From contig MARA01000022.1 in NCBI GenBank assembly GCA_001792895.1, forward strand, positions 558,001 through 622,000: a DNA stretch of 64,000 bases, written 5' to 3'. Each line of letters begins with the position of its first letter. The first letter of the stretch is position 1. Positions 52,313 through 63,921 of the stretch are shown one piece after another. The notes beneath the pieces were generated by a model, which was given only the letters and a program-made list of their open reading frames with translations, searched no databases and had not been told where the DNA came from. The translations under genes and the position numbers were made by a program. This DNA comes from Lentinus brumalis (taxonomy: Eukaryota > Basidiomycota > Agaricomycetes > Polyporales > Polyporaceae).

Positions 52313-55309
52313 TCACGTCGCAAAAATGCCGATAATCTTGAATGGCGGCACGTTCCGATCGTCCTCCTCGCCCAGCAGCTGACACTCGACATAGTGCGTC
52401 CCCCGCGCCACGCGGCGGTCAATAATCTGCAGCCTGCAAATTCAAAGCTGTCAGCGTCCGCCAGAACCAGAGTCCCACAAAAGAGTACTCACATAGGCGT
52501 CGGCTCCCCAACCTGCCCCGCGTTCTCGATGACGACCGCACCAGCATAGTTGTCGTCCACCCAGCACTCGACCGCGCTCCCGAGCCCGACCTCCGACGCC
52601 GGCTCCTTGACGTAGTACACCGCGACCTCGCCCTCGCTCGCCTGGATGTTCACCCGCATCTTGCTCGTCGGCAGGCTCGAGTAGAAGTAGTGCGCGTGCG
52701 AGGACAGCTCCGCGCTCCCCGGCGGCGGGTGGTACGCGGCCCAGCCGGACCCAGAGAACATCGACAGCGGCAGCGGGTTCACGAGGTCGTTCGCGGACAC
52801 GCAGTACGGCGCGACCTCCTCGAACGGCGCCTCCTCGAGGTCGACCGGGCGCGAGTTGATGCGCACGGGGGGGACGCGCAGGCGCGGGTCCTGGCTCAGC
52901 GTGCGTCCGGGAGACTCGCCGTTTGCGACACCAGCGGGCAGAGCGCCCGCCGCCGCACGGTTCATCTGCTCGTCCTCGGGCGAGGCGGCGCCGGCTGCAC
53001 CCTTGCGCTGCGCGACGCCGCCGAACAGGCCCCGTGCGTCCGTCGGCTGCTTCGCCTGGCCGTCAGGGTACACTTGTGAAGAGGGCGACGGGAGAGCCTC
53101 GGCGGAGTGGCCCAAGATCGCTGCCCAGGTCATGCACACCTGCGTCTGGAAGTACGAGGTGAGCACGTCGGCGATGACCTCGTGGCCAGCCGAATTCGCG
53201 AGGATCGGGTCGACGAAGTACTTTTCGATCGAGTGCGGGTCCGCGATGTACCTCGGGTACAGGATCGGCTTGATGCTGCTCGTGGTCAACAAATAGTCCA
53301 GACACCTCGTACATGCGCACGTACCTGACATGGGGATGTCGTAGAAATGCGCGACGAGACTGTGCCAGTGGTCGGCGCCTGCGAAACCTTTTGACTGCGC
53401 GACCTGAGGACTGAAGTGGCCGAGAATAAGCACGGCAGGCGCATCCGGTCGGATCAGGATGGAGCGGATGAGCAGCTCAAAGTCCTCCATGGACGCATCA
53501 GAGCTACCACGACCGCGTCAGTCTTGACGTACACGCTGGACAGATATAGCACTCACTTGGCGTCGTCGACATCCAACTCAACAATGACCATGTCGGTGAT
53601 GTCGGGTATGTGGTGGGCGTTGCAGAAGCCAAAGTACGACGCGCTCGTGCGACGCATGGCGCCGTTCGTCAGTTCAGTCGCTGGATGCGGAAATACGCCG
53701 TTCCACCAGTTGAAGAACCGAGCGGGCCAACAGCTAGGTGATAATGGGTCGTCGCCAGCACCATGACATGCGGACACTAGAGATCAATGTGTCAGCGATG
53801 ATATTTTAGGATTCGAAGGATTCGATATGTGGGTCGCGAGCAGACAGGTAATGCTGAAGTCAAGGCTTCAAGCGAAAACTTCAATGTGTAACGCCCAGGC
53901 TACTGCCTGTAACGCACCCCGCCCTCCTCCCTGACGCTCCCGACTAGCATGTCATCGTCAGCCACACGCCTGGCAGGAGACCATCGCGGCTGAGGTGGCG
54001 GAAGGTGAGGAGTCCGGCGTGGATTTGCCAGTGTTCAACGGGTACGCAGCATCGCACCGCGCATGATGTCAAGCACGCTCATGGTGATGGTATAGGTAAA
54101 GGTCCAGGTCACGCAATCGGCGTATCACATGGCTATAGCGTATGTGCTGCCAATCGAGTTGGTTATGGTGGCGAGCGAGGCATCGGGACTCGGCGGCGGC
54201 AGTCAAGGCGGGAGCGGGACTAGGCGGGCCATCCATCACTGTGATGCTCTGCGCAGGGCTCTATGTCTTTGTCCGGCAGACAATCCGGTGGAAAGTCCGC
54301 CAGACAAAGTTACTAGTCGCTCGGACGGTCTGAGATCGCAGAAGCACGGTCGACCTCCAAACTTCATACCGATGTGCGTCCCGCCGCATGGCCACCAATG
54401 GGTCGCCAGATGCTCGCTCTACGAGTACGACTGTAGTGGACTAGCTGCGACCACCTTAACGCCATCCAGTTACGGGATGACCGAAGTAGCACGCCGATCC
54501 TGGCCCACTGCGTGTCGAGGTAAGGTTAAGTTCTCGGATGTAAGACGCAACCCGAGGCATCTGCCTAAGCCACTGACGTATCTGAGTGCAGGACTATTCG
54601 TGCTAGGTGACGGAAGCCAGCGGGGGCGCGATAGTAGCGTCAGATGCCTGGACAACATCAGACAGATACTACGTATCGCAACACGTATGGACGGACGTAG
54701 GGCGTTCAGAATGAAGACTTCTGAACGTCACACATCCAGGCACACGATCAGAGGCAGCAGGTACGAGAACATACAGGGGAGGACTTTGCGCACTAACCCC
54801 TAGGCTCTCAAGTCACAGCGTGGACCAGACGCATCGAAGTATTCAAAGATATGGTTATGCCCGCGACACGCGCCGACGCGGGGATGGAGAGGAGAAAGCC
54901 GGATACGAAAAGTCGAGGCGAGGTACTCACCGGAGCCGCCAATGACACTGATTGTAACGGGGAGGCCGCTGAGGGCCTTGTTGATGACGCGCTGAACGCG
55001 CGCACCGCTGCCAAGGTGGAAGCGGGTCGTGGAGAGGATGAAAGGGTCGTACTTCTGGGCCAACTCGTCTCCTGGGCCGAGTGCGGGACAGAAGGGGAAC
55101 GGGTTGGCGTGATCTGTGAGGTTGAGGTAGTTCTTTGGCTTCAGGTCGGTGTGGAGGAGCCGGTGTCGGGGATTAGAAGTCTCTGAGGGCAGGATGGAGC
55201 GGGTGAAGAGGATGAGGGCGACGAAGGCGAGGAGGATGAGCCATATGCGATTCGTGACCCCGAGGCTCTTCTGTTGGAGGCGGGAGGCCTTCTCCGGGTC
55301 GGACGACAT
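52313..55309 (-). CDS. SGNH/GDSL-type hydrolase, type II membrane protein
   Basis: Exons 55309-54931, 53776-53557, 53503-52493 and 52433-52313 give 576 residues. The first ATG (MSSDPEKA) is followed by a signal-anchor helix at about residues 21-40 (IWLILLAFVALILFTRSIL), so the catalytic part faces the Golgi/ER lumen or outside. The nucleophile block is VTISVIGGS|VSACHGAG, with the Gly-x-Ser pattern of SGNH esterases. Later come IIPDITDMVIVELDVDDA-like strands, VLILGHFSPQ, and a DP...NSAGHEVIADVL block with the catalytic His. The C-terminal third has beta-rich segments (FSGSGWAAYHPPPGS; VAVYYVKEPASEVGLG; YVECQLLGEEDD). These enzymes remove or transfer acyl groups, often on glycans. The codon of the nucleophile block is split by a 1154-bp intron. 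It is head-to-head with a mannosyltransferase. Confidence 0.75.
53777..54930 (-). other. Very long intron of the SGNH gene
   Basis: The donor GTGAGTACC at 54930 and the acceptor CTCTAG at 53777 join the two halves of the SGNH nucleophile block in phase. At 1154 bp it is about twenty times the usual intron length here. A 224-residue plus-strand open frame inside it (54129-54803) has no recognisable domain. An old insertion is likely, but I could not find terminal repeats. Confidence 0.6.
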
Positions 55310-55778
55310 GTGGGCGGGGGTGGACGGGATGGAGATGTGGGCAAGGCCCTTGCCTACGCGACGCTGCATCCGCGGGCGTCGTCGTCGTCGTCGTCGTCGA
55401 TGTCGAGAAAGGAGTGGCAGGAAAAGCGAAAGTCGGGGACAGAGAACCCGTCGCGGTGGCGTGCCCATAATCAGCCAATATGGGCGCCTGCACGCGCGTC
55501 TCTGCTCGCGCCCCCTGCCATTTGGCAAGTTTGCTGCATCAGTTCTTCTCCTTCTCCTTCTGTCCGCCCACCGTCTCTCCCAGATACCCCGCTGTTACTA
55601 GGCTACAATTTTCTAATTCTCTCTGGGGTGTCCCTCCTCGCGCGCGGAAGCAACACTTCTGGCATATCCGCGGCACGCTTGGTCACGGAGCTAACGCGTC
55701 GGAACCCACACAGAACGGGAAACATACCTGTCCACCGTACGTGTCCATTCTGCGGTCTTTCTCCGCCGTCTCGTCGCC
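55310..55778. promoter_or_regulatory. Shared bidirectional promoter region
   Basis: 469 bp between the starts of the divergent SGNH hydrolase and mannosyltransferase genes. It contains a CGT/CGA trinucleotide run (55376-55402) on the hydrolase side and pyrimidine-rich stretches (ttctccttctccttctgtccgcc) near 55545-55565. The short distance implies that both promoters overlap and may be co-controlled. Confidence 0.55.
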
Positions 55779-58149
55779 ATGGCCTACTATACGCTCAATC
55801 GTGCCCTCAGGATACACTTGCTGCCCACCATGCAGCCACGGAGCAAGCACCCGCTCAAGCGCATCCCCACATGGGTAGCGCTCTCCATCGGGATTATGAT
55901 TGGCCTCTTCGTATCGAAGATGTTCTCCGCGGTGAGTTCTCAGTCAGTGCATTTATCTTCGTCTACACCCTTTCCCTTCGTGGCTCTATGAGCATGGAGG
56001 CCTCGCCCGAACGTGTTCACGTCACTGGCCGCGGACCTTGAAGCGCCTTCCCCAACCCCTCGTATGCTCGAGCCGGACTACCAGTGTGCACTCGGGACAG
56101 TGTCCGGGACATCTCTTCCAGATTCTCTTGCTGCAATGCATCTCTTAGTCACCTCTGGTGTTCCTCGAGGAGCCATATGCACCTCAAATGAACCATCCGC
56201 GGCCGACGACTCGAAGGCCTCCACCGCCGGACAGACAGACGGATGAGGGTGTGGGGCTGGCAGCCCGACCAATGCAATCTATCGCGACCGACAACATGTG
56301 CTTGTCAGTCCACTGTGCTGGACTATCCTAAGGGCGGAGGTTCAACGTGCACGGTGTCTCGAGCCAGTCGCGCTCTATGCGGACAAATGGGCCAGTCGGA
56401 GGGCAGTCTGGCCTGTGTCACAGTCTTGCATCGCGATGCGTTGGGTAGCCTGCAGAGCGCCTGGGAACCCCTTGTTGCCTTGAAACACCGCAGTAAATAC
56501 TGACTTGACAATCAATAGGAGCATAGGTCAACATGGAGAGGCGGCCATGCACCAGTACTTCCCTCGTCCCGCACGCCGACACGACAACCCATCACTCTCC
56601 CCACCATTCAGCAACGAAGACGAGTGCTCGAGCTCCTCACCCACCTCTCCCCTCATTACACAAAAGAATGCACGCGGCCAGCGCAGCCCATGTACAAAGA
56701 GCAAGCCGCGGATCGCTATTCTCCGCTTATTGGCCACCAGTCGCCATCAACATCGTCGTGGCTCGATGCTCTCGGGATCGGCAGCAGTGGCGATGGCGAC
56801 TACGTGCCCACATCGCGTCGATTTGGCCCCGACAACCACAAGTACTTCTTCGCGATCAACCTGTACAACTCGTTTGACGTCATCCCGGATCTGTTCGCGA
56901 CGCTCTTCCGGGTTGCCGCCGTTCTGGGGTACCACAACGTATACGTGTCGATATACGAGAACGGCTCGACGGACCAGACGAAGGCGCTCCTGCGGATCTT
57001 TGACGCTCTCACCCGCAGCGTCGGGATGCGCGTGACGATCCGCACGTCGATGCGCACGCGCGGTGCGTTCAACCACCGCATTGAGTACCTCGCGGAGGTG
57101 CGCAATGCGGCGTTTGTGCCGCTCCACGAGCTGCGGGACACGGAGAACGAGTACTTTGACACGATCATCTTCATGAACGACATTCTGCCCTGCGTGGACG
57201 ACCTCCTGGAGCTTATCTGGCAGAGCCGGCGGAACAACGCGGGCATCACCTGTGCGGCGGACTACATGTACCATGAAGAGCTCGTGAGTATCACTCGTCT
57301 AACCACTCCTTCCTGCATCCCTGTGCATCATTCCAATGGCTATGGCTGACTATGACCCTGCAGGGCTCCCCCGTGTTCTACGACAACTGGGTCGCGCGCG
57401 ACATCAACGGCACCGCGCTCGAGAACGCGCCTTTCGAGTCGATCTTCTCGCACGGCCCCTCGCAACAGCGGTTCATGCAGCACCTCCCCATCCAGGTGCA
57501 GTCATGTTGGAATGGTATCGCGATCCTGGACCCGGCTCCATTCTACTCACCACCGCATGTGCGCTTCCGGATGGCGAAGATCACGGAGGGCGAGTGTTCA
57601 GCTTCGGAGTGCTCGCTGATCTGCAACGATTACTGGGAGGCGGGCTATGGGAGGATTTTGATGGTGCCGAGGGTCAAGCTCGCGTATGATCGCGTACGTG
57701 CTCCTTCTCCCTACTGCCCCGATGTTATGTCGATCGCTGACTCTGCCGTGTTCCTCATGTAGCGCGTCTGGGACATCATCCATCCAGCGAGGAGAAACTT
57801 GACTGCGATCCGCGGGTACGTCCGACTGGGCGGGCTGCCCGACAATCCGCGGACGGACCCGCAGGACCGCGCGTGGTTCGGCCCGCACGACAGGCTGTTC
57901 ACCGAGGAGGAGGGCGAGCCGATCACCTTCCAGCCAGGGCCTGAATATGGTGCGTCTCCGCCCGTTCTCTTCCTCGCTCGTGCGGCGCAGCTTGCTTACC
58001 TCGTTTGTGCAGTGTGGTGCTGGGGATGGGACGGCGCTGGAGACTTGGACGGGCCGGACGTTGACCCGATCTGGGAGAGGATGTCGAACAAGTCGACGAG
58101 GCCGGACGCGGTGAAGGTCAGACATGACCGGAGCTTGCTGTACGTCTGA
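55779..58149 (+). CDS. CAP59/CMT1-type alpha-1,3-mannosyltransferase (GT69)
   Basis: Exons 55779-55931, 56612-57283, 57364-57693, 57763-57949 and 58013-58149 give 492 residues. A signal-anchor helix (WVALSIGIMIGLFVSKMF) follows a basic N-terminus, as in Golgi glycosyltransferases. The catalytic region has the family blocks KYFFAINLYNSFDVIPDLFA, VYVSIYENGSTDQTKALL, EYLAEVRNAAFVPL, FDTIIFMNDILPCVDDLLEL, ITCAADYMY, FYDNWVARDINGT, VQSCWNGIAILD, and ECSLICNDYW. CMT1 and CAP59 of Cryptococcus act on mannose-containing capsule glycans; in wall-forming Agaricomycetes the homologues probably work on cell-wall or protein-bound mannans. The first intron (680 bp) is long, and its exon-2 acceptor was chosen by phase and length, so the 50 residues after the anchor are the least certain. 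Confidence 0.85.
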
Positions 58150-59498
58150 GACTAGGAGGGTTTCAGGGTCGGCAGAGGGTGACATCTGGCTGGGCTATGG
58201 ATGTCCGGGACCAGACCTGTCAACGTTTGAGGGGCTGTTGTGGCAGCGTGGACACTGTAGAGCGGAGGAGAGACGATCGCCTAGAACGCACTTTGTACAT
58301 ACATACATTGCACGCATCATTGTCATTAATTTGCTGTCGTAGTCTCTCAGGGATCTGCGTATTTGCGATTGTTGTGAAGATTCAGAGGGTACGTGAGGAC
58401 TAAATTCTGACTAACTTCGAGATCAGCTTGCCGACAGGTATTGGGCGCCTGGCTTGCCTTTTCGAGACAAAGTCGAACTGTTTACGACATGCAGTCCAAA
58501 TGCAGTCAGCAGTGGTCTGATCGTCTTTGATCAACTCTTCCTCGGAGGCCTCATCCTGCATGCTGCTTTGTCTTGCTGATTTTCTGCTGCGTGGTACGGC
58601 CAGCGTACTGGGAGCAATGCCTCACGTCGGCTTCCTACAGGAGCAGTGTGCATGAGGGGCCGAAAAGTTGAAAAACATCTGTGAGTGGTAGTCACACCTT
58701 CGCGTATGATATCTACTCTAACACTACGTGTATCCGGGGAGAATATCGAAGCATAAAGTGCTGCAGAAACAATCCGCAACGACAAGATCTCTGGCTGAGG
58801 AGATGAAGATTCCCAGCCCCGCTTGACGAGGAAGGCCACCCGTTCAAGGTGACTCCGGGTACGACCGGCGGTATCATGTCGTGAATTGTGTGTGCCGTCT
58901 ACCCCGAACTGCTTACTGGCTGGATCTGTTGGGTATCCGGAGGACACCCGGTGTACCATCAAGGCACGCTCTGCTGGAGGTTGAGGATGGCTCTCGCGCA
59001 GCAAGCGAAGACTCGCGGCGAGCATGTTAGTCGTTGACGTTCTCGCACAGCGTCCAGTACACCCAGAATTGCAAGCAGTATTGTTGTCCATCATAATCGG
59101 GCCGAGTCTGTGCTGTGGGTGAAGTATACTGTATACGTACCCATCTCTTCTATCTCAGCACACAAGTGCGGACCGGCGGGTGGCACTGGAGCTTGCTTCT
59201 TCACACATTCTGCCATACTCCTTATGCGTCGGATGATTCTTAGGTTCAAGATGACTGATGGCACTCTCACAGTATAGTGTTTGCACATGCAGAGGCAACG
59301 AAATGACAGCCAAAGGGCGTGTTGCTACTGCCTGTTTTGATGGCCTCACGGACTCCAGCTCTCACAAATGGCCCGCTGACGCTCTCGACGACATCGGCTC
59401 ACACGTCATGTACCCACCCTCTCCAAGGCACGACGCGACAGGCCCGTCTATAAACGCAGATGTATGCTCATTGCACCCTCGCTATCGACTCACTGTAC
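58150..59498. other. Intergenic region
   Basis: About 1.35 kb with no supported gene. A 187-residue minus-strand frame (58531-59094) has no domain, biased composition and no family signal, so I leave it out. The right part should contain the promoter of the P450 gene. Confidence 0.45.
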
Positions 59499-61609
59499 AT
59501 GGCGCTCTCCGCACCGTCCATCCCTACGCTGCTCGTTCTTACACTTGTCCTGGTTTCGATGTACGTGCATCGACTCCGGCATGGAGATCTCGCTCGCAGG
59601 GGCGGCCCCTTCCTCCCGGTCCTGCTGGTCTTCCCGTGATAGGGAACTTCTTCAACATTCCGCACGCTAAGCAGTGGCTTGGTTTCCAAGAGCTGAGTGG
59701 GAAGTATGGTGCGTCTACGCTTCGTACCCATCGCATTCCTGGGATGCTCTGACCGCGGTAAACACACAGGAGACATCCTACACTTCAGGGTCCTCGGAGA
59801 CTCTTTCGTCGCCCTCGGTAGTGCCAGCGTGATCATGGAGTACCTCGATAAGGGTTCGGCGAACACATCTGACCGCAAAGAAAGCGTCATGATTGAGCTG
59901 TAAGTCCGGAAGTAGTATACGTACATGAGTGTTGATGTACTGACCACTTGTCAGTTCGGGATCCGACCTGAATCTGGGGTTCATGGCGTATGGGGATTGG
60001 TGGAGGCGGCATAGGCGGGCATTTTGGCAATACTTCCGCCCACAAGCTGCCCAGAACTATCGGGCTGTCCAGAAGACCATGTCTATCAGGTTTCTCGGGA
60101 AGCTGCTCAGGGCTCCGTCGCGTTTCAAGAGTCACATGAGATAGTAAGTGACCTTGATTGACCGAATGACTTGAAGGTCATGATTCAAGCCTGAACGCAT
60201 GCTAATTACTGGATCCTGGTAGCACTTTCTCCTCTACCCTCATGAAGTTGCTCTACAATATTCAAGTAGCAGACGAAGATGACGAATACATTGCCATGGT
60301 GGAATACGCCGTACAGGGCGCTGCAGAAGGTACCCTCCCCGGCAAGTATCTCGTCGAGTTCCTCCCTTTCCTCCGATACGTCCCGGACTGGGTTCCCGGC
60401 GCCGGATATCAGAAACAATTCGCGTCATGGAGAGCAGCGGCGTCCGACCTCAAAAACGCGCCCGTAGCTCATGTCAAAGAGGCAATGGTGAGTTGTGTCC
60501 TCGATGGTGGATTGTATACAACGTTAATCAGCTGCCTCGCACGATCAGGAGCGGCAGGAGGACGCACAATGCATCGTCAGAGACCTTCTAGCAAGGGTTT
60601 TGTCTTCTGGTACCGAAGGATCTGTACTTGCAGAAGAAGAAGAAATCGTGAAGGACGTCGCAGCCGTGGCATTTGAAGGTGAGTATAATCATTGACATTT
60701 GCGCTTTTTCTATATGTTCACACTCTGACCGCGCTATCATGCACTTAGCTGGATCCGATACAGTCAGTTACGTTATACTGAGATTACGGTGACTAGGCTC
60801 ACCTCACCCGTTACTTTCAAGACATTCTCATCGCTCCAGGCGGTTTTCCTTGCGATGTCTCTTTACCCCGAAGTTCTCAAGCAAGCACATGCTGAACTCG
60901 ACGCTGTTGTCGGGCCGACGCGGTTGCCGGACTTCAGTGACAAGGACTCCCTTGTATACATCAACGCCATCATCAGAGAGGCATCGCGTTGGCTCCCGGT
61001 TCTCCCGATTGGCGTACCACACTGCACAACAGAGGACGACGAGCTGCATGGCTACTTCATTCCCAAAGGGACGGTTCTGATACCCAATGTGTGGTAAGTG
61101 AACGTCATCGTTCCATGGTAATATTCTGGCTTATATCTGGTGTAGGGCTTGTATGCACGATCCTGAGGTGTACCCGGAGCCAGAGGTATTCCGTCCGGAG
61201 CGATTCATACGGGAAGGGAAACTCGATACCAGCGTACGCGATCCCTTCCAGTATATATTCGGTTTTGGACGAAGGTACGCGCCTTTTCCGCACTTGAACA
61301 GTAGCATCTGGATCTTCAACGGATTTGCCAATCAGGATATGCCCCGGTCGATACTTCGCCGAAGCTGCGGTGTTCATCAACGTTGCCGCCGTTCTTCATG
61401 TCTTCGATATAACGCCACCAGTCGACGACGCAGGGAAGCCCATCAAGATTATACCAACAATGACTGATGGAATCTTGACGTATGTCCGCTCGCGTTTTGA
61501 GAACTCATGGTTTGCGGCTCACGAGACCTGGCTCGGGGTTCTGCTTGCAGGTATCCGCAAGACTGCCGTTGCATTATCAAGCCGCGCTCGTCTGCAGCTG
61601 CACAGCTGA
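59499..61609 (+). CDS. Cytochrome P450 monooxygenase, N-terminal frame break
   Basis: Exons: 59499-59708, 59770-59899, 59955-60143, 60223-60487, 60549-60678, 60749-60762 (14 nt), 60822-61093, 61146-61274 and 61336-61609. All P450 landmarks are visible: a membrane anchor (MALSAPSIPTLLVLTLVLVS), the proline hinge LPPGPAGLPVIGN, the I-helix oxygen motif AGSDTT, the ExxR helix (EASR), the PERF block (FRPERF) and the heme loop FGFGRRICPGR with the ligand Cys. It should be an ER-bound haem monooxygenase; the substrate is unknown. The anchor and the hinge lie in different frames of exon 1, and the shortest splice that would join them (26 bp) is too small, so a one-base deletion around 59555-59600 is likely. 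Downstream exons agree in phase. It may be a recent pseudogene or carry a sequence error. Confidence 0.85.
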
Positions 61610-62745
61610 TTCTGGATGCCCTGCAGGCGGAAGGCAATCAGTGAAACTGCAGGGTGAGGCCTGGTTGAATCGTACTAAGTACATACTTTGTATTGTCCCC
61701 ATGACTTGGAGTCACGGTTGAGTTGCTTCTGTCGCTGGCGCACCTGAACGCGTCAACGACATGTTCTTACATATCATGAATTCGGTTCTTCAGCCTTGGC
61801 ACACAAATGATGGCGGGGACAGTAAGTAACTCAGAGTAAGTAAGTAAGTAAGTCAACATTATCAAGATATCAAATTGTGTTAGAGCGCTTATCTGCTTTC
61901 CTCCGCAACCACCTCCTCTTACGCTAACAAATACACGCCTCATCAATTTGTCGACCAGCATGGTGAGCAAACGCAGTCAACAACTATAATGTGGATACAG
62001 CGTATCTCCTGAAGTTCGAACTTAGTAGGCTGCGCACATCCCGAGAAGAAGTCGCAGGGTGGCCAGACGAATGCCGCGTACTTACTGCTGAAAGGTCTAC
62101 ACGCTGACAATTGTGGTTAGCTCGTGGAGGATCTTCCAGTATTCCTTCGGGGTACTCCGCACCGCAGAAGCCTAGCCGAAGAAGAAGACCTCAGGGCAAA
62201 GAACGCGGCTACGAGCAGCCCGAATATCAGGTGAAGTTTGAACGCTTATGTTCGCCCCTACTCGTCTCTCTTCTCCGTAGCCGGTCTGGGAGCGGTGGGT
62301 CGTTGGCAGGTACATATACTGACCAGATCGTGCTAGAGACTTCGTGAGTCCTTTGCCGCGGCAGTCTGTCAGGTGTGCCTTGACTTCCGAGTCGATCTGG
62401 CTCAAAATGAAGTGGTTCATCCTTGACTTATCGTCAGATTTGCGACAACGCGACCACTATTGCCGCCGACGATGGTGACCACGAACCATCGATGCCTGCG
62501 AATATTTGTTCGCTGTCAGGGTTTCATGCGCCTCTGATTCTTGTGCGAAGGCGGCGGCGATCCGAGCCATCGATCGCTGCACGCAGCACGGTTGATGCTA
62601 GACATATTCCGTCAAGCGGAGTCAAGGATAGTGGCATCTGGATGCCACGATATGCGACCCTTAAGCGTGCGTAATCGTTCTCGGGAAAAGCCACATTCGC
62701 ACCCTATGGTTTTGCTTGCTCACACGAACGTACAGATACTGTCAT
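61610..62745. other. Intergenic region, probable decayed gene DNA
   Basis: About 1.1 kb with no supported gene. It includes a small GTAA microsatellite (61836-61853). Because a P450 remnant follows at 62746, parts of this stretch may be unrecognisable earlier exons of the same decayed gene. Confidence 0.35.
61836..61853. repeat. GTAA microsatellite
   Basis: gtaagtaagtaagtaagt: four and a half units in the 3' flank of the P450 gene. Confidence 0.85.
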
Positions 62746-62847
62746 GGGCGGGACTTGGCAGAAGCGACATCGTTCATTAAGACCGCTCTTGTTCTGCACG
62801 TGTTCGATGTCAGGCATCCCGTCTGCGATGGCGGTGTGCAAGAATAG
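62746..62847 (+). pseudogene. Decayed cytochrome P450 C-terminal fragment
   Basis: The open stretch GRDLAEATSFIKTALVLHVF followed by DVRHPVCDGG aligns with the neighbouring P450 just after its heme Cys (GRYFAEAAVFINVAAVLHVF followed by DITPPVDDAG). A cag acceptor-like string (62733-62735) sits at the equivalent exon border, and the stop at 62845 truncates it. The heme-ligand Cys region is damaged (CTGTCATGGG where the intact gene has TGCCCCGG). No other P450 exon could be recognised around it. It is best explained as a relic of a tandem P450 duplicate. Confidence 0.65.
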
Positions 62848-63921
62848 TGCGCCCCATCGACGCGTTGCTTCCGTGAGTACTCAATCACGTCCGAGCATTC
62901 GTGTGCTCCTAGCTATGTATCGCGGCGGTTGCAGTGCCTCGGTCGGACACGGCGAATGCGTCAGGACTAGTGGCGCGCTATGCGGTGGGTAGCTCGGGTG
63001 GCGTGAGTCCGAATGTTATTCGCGTTATGCTGATCAACGCAGCAACAACTGACTACGGTGCTACCCCCCGGCTATCCTACGCCCTCCAGTACTTCACAAT
63101 GACGTCAGTCGAGTCCGCGACGGCGGCCAGACTTGTCAAACTAAGGGGACAATCTCGCACGCGCGTCCGATAGACGGAGTCGAACGGCTGACGAGTTTCA
63201 CCTGAAGCAACGCAAGACAGGGAGGTACGCGTGGCTTCCTCATCGCCTGGACATCCTAGTCTACTCGGCCGGGACGCTTCTGGTACGCCATCTGGGCTTG
63301 GAAGTCCCGCTACCATGCTGCTGGTGATTTGTTGACATACTCTACCTAGAGCATCTCGTCGAGCACATTCCAGCATGTCATGGAACCCTTCAGTCTTAAG
63401 GCCCGCTACAGCACCCTACATGATTCTATTCTCATGCTATGGCGTGTTTCCGGTGCGCTATGCTTGTGTGGGTCAGCGGGCGACGTGCGGCGGAAACCTT
63501 GAGTGCTGACGGTGAGCATCTGTTTGCCACGATCACTCGTTGGCCCACATCTCGTCTCAACGCAGAGTGTTGCCAGGTGTTCCCGAATTTGCTCCGAGTC
63601 GGCATTGTGAGCGAATATGGCAGGAGCATTACAATGATTCTGTCTCGCAAGTCTCTCGCGCGCCGGAGTTCCAACGACCCTGAAGTGCATGTTTGCCAAC
63701 AGAGCCGAAGAGTTTCATCGTCCACGGGATGCTCCTGCTAAATCTCGTAGGTTCAATTTGTATGAAACGAGTACAAACTTCCTTCCAGCTTCTATGCAGT
63801 GGACCGAGTTACATGAGTCTTCTTATCTTGGAAGGCGCGAGTGTCTCCTGTCCCTGAGTCACGATGTATACTTATAGGCCGGCGGTAGCGGTCGCAACTG
63901 AAGCTCAAGCTCCCTGCCAGC
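62848..63921. other. Intergenic region before the right-edge gene
   Basis: About 1.07 kb without a supported gene. Open frames on both strands around 63406-63741 overlap each other and carry no domain. The last 100-200 bp should be the promoter of the gene starting at 63922. Confidence 0.4.

Noticed and set aside
53290..53340. A possible intron starting GTACGT in the third SGNH exon
   Set aside because: Removing it (46 or 49 bp) breaks the frame, which is open on both sides; I keep the stretch as coding.
54129..54803. Plus-strand open frame of 224 codons inside the SGNH intron
   Set aside because: No domain, no splice partners, composition like non-coding DNA.
58531..59094. Minus-strand open frame of 187 codons
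   Set aside because: No recognisable motif and no supporting introns in an intron-rich genome.
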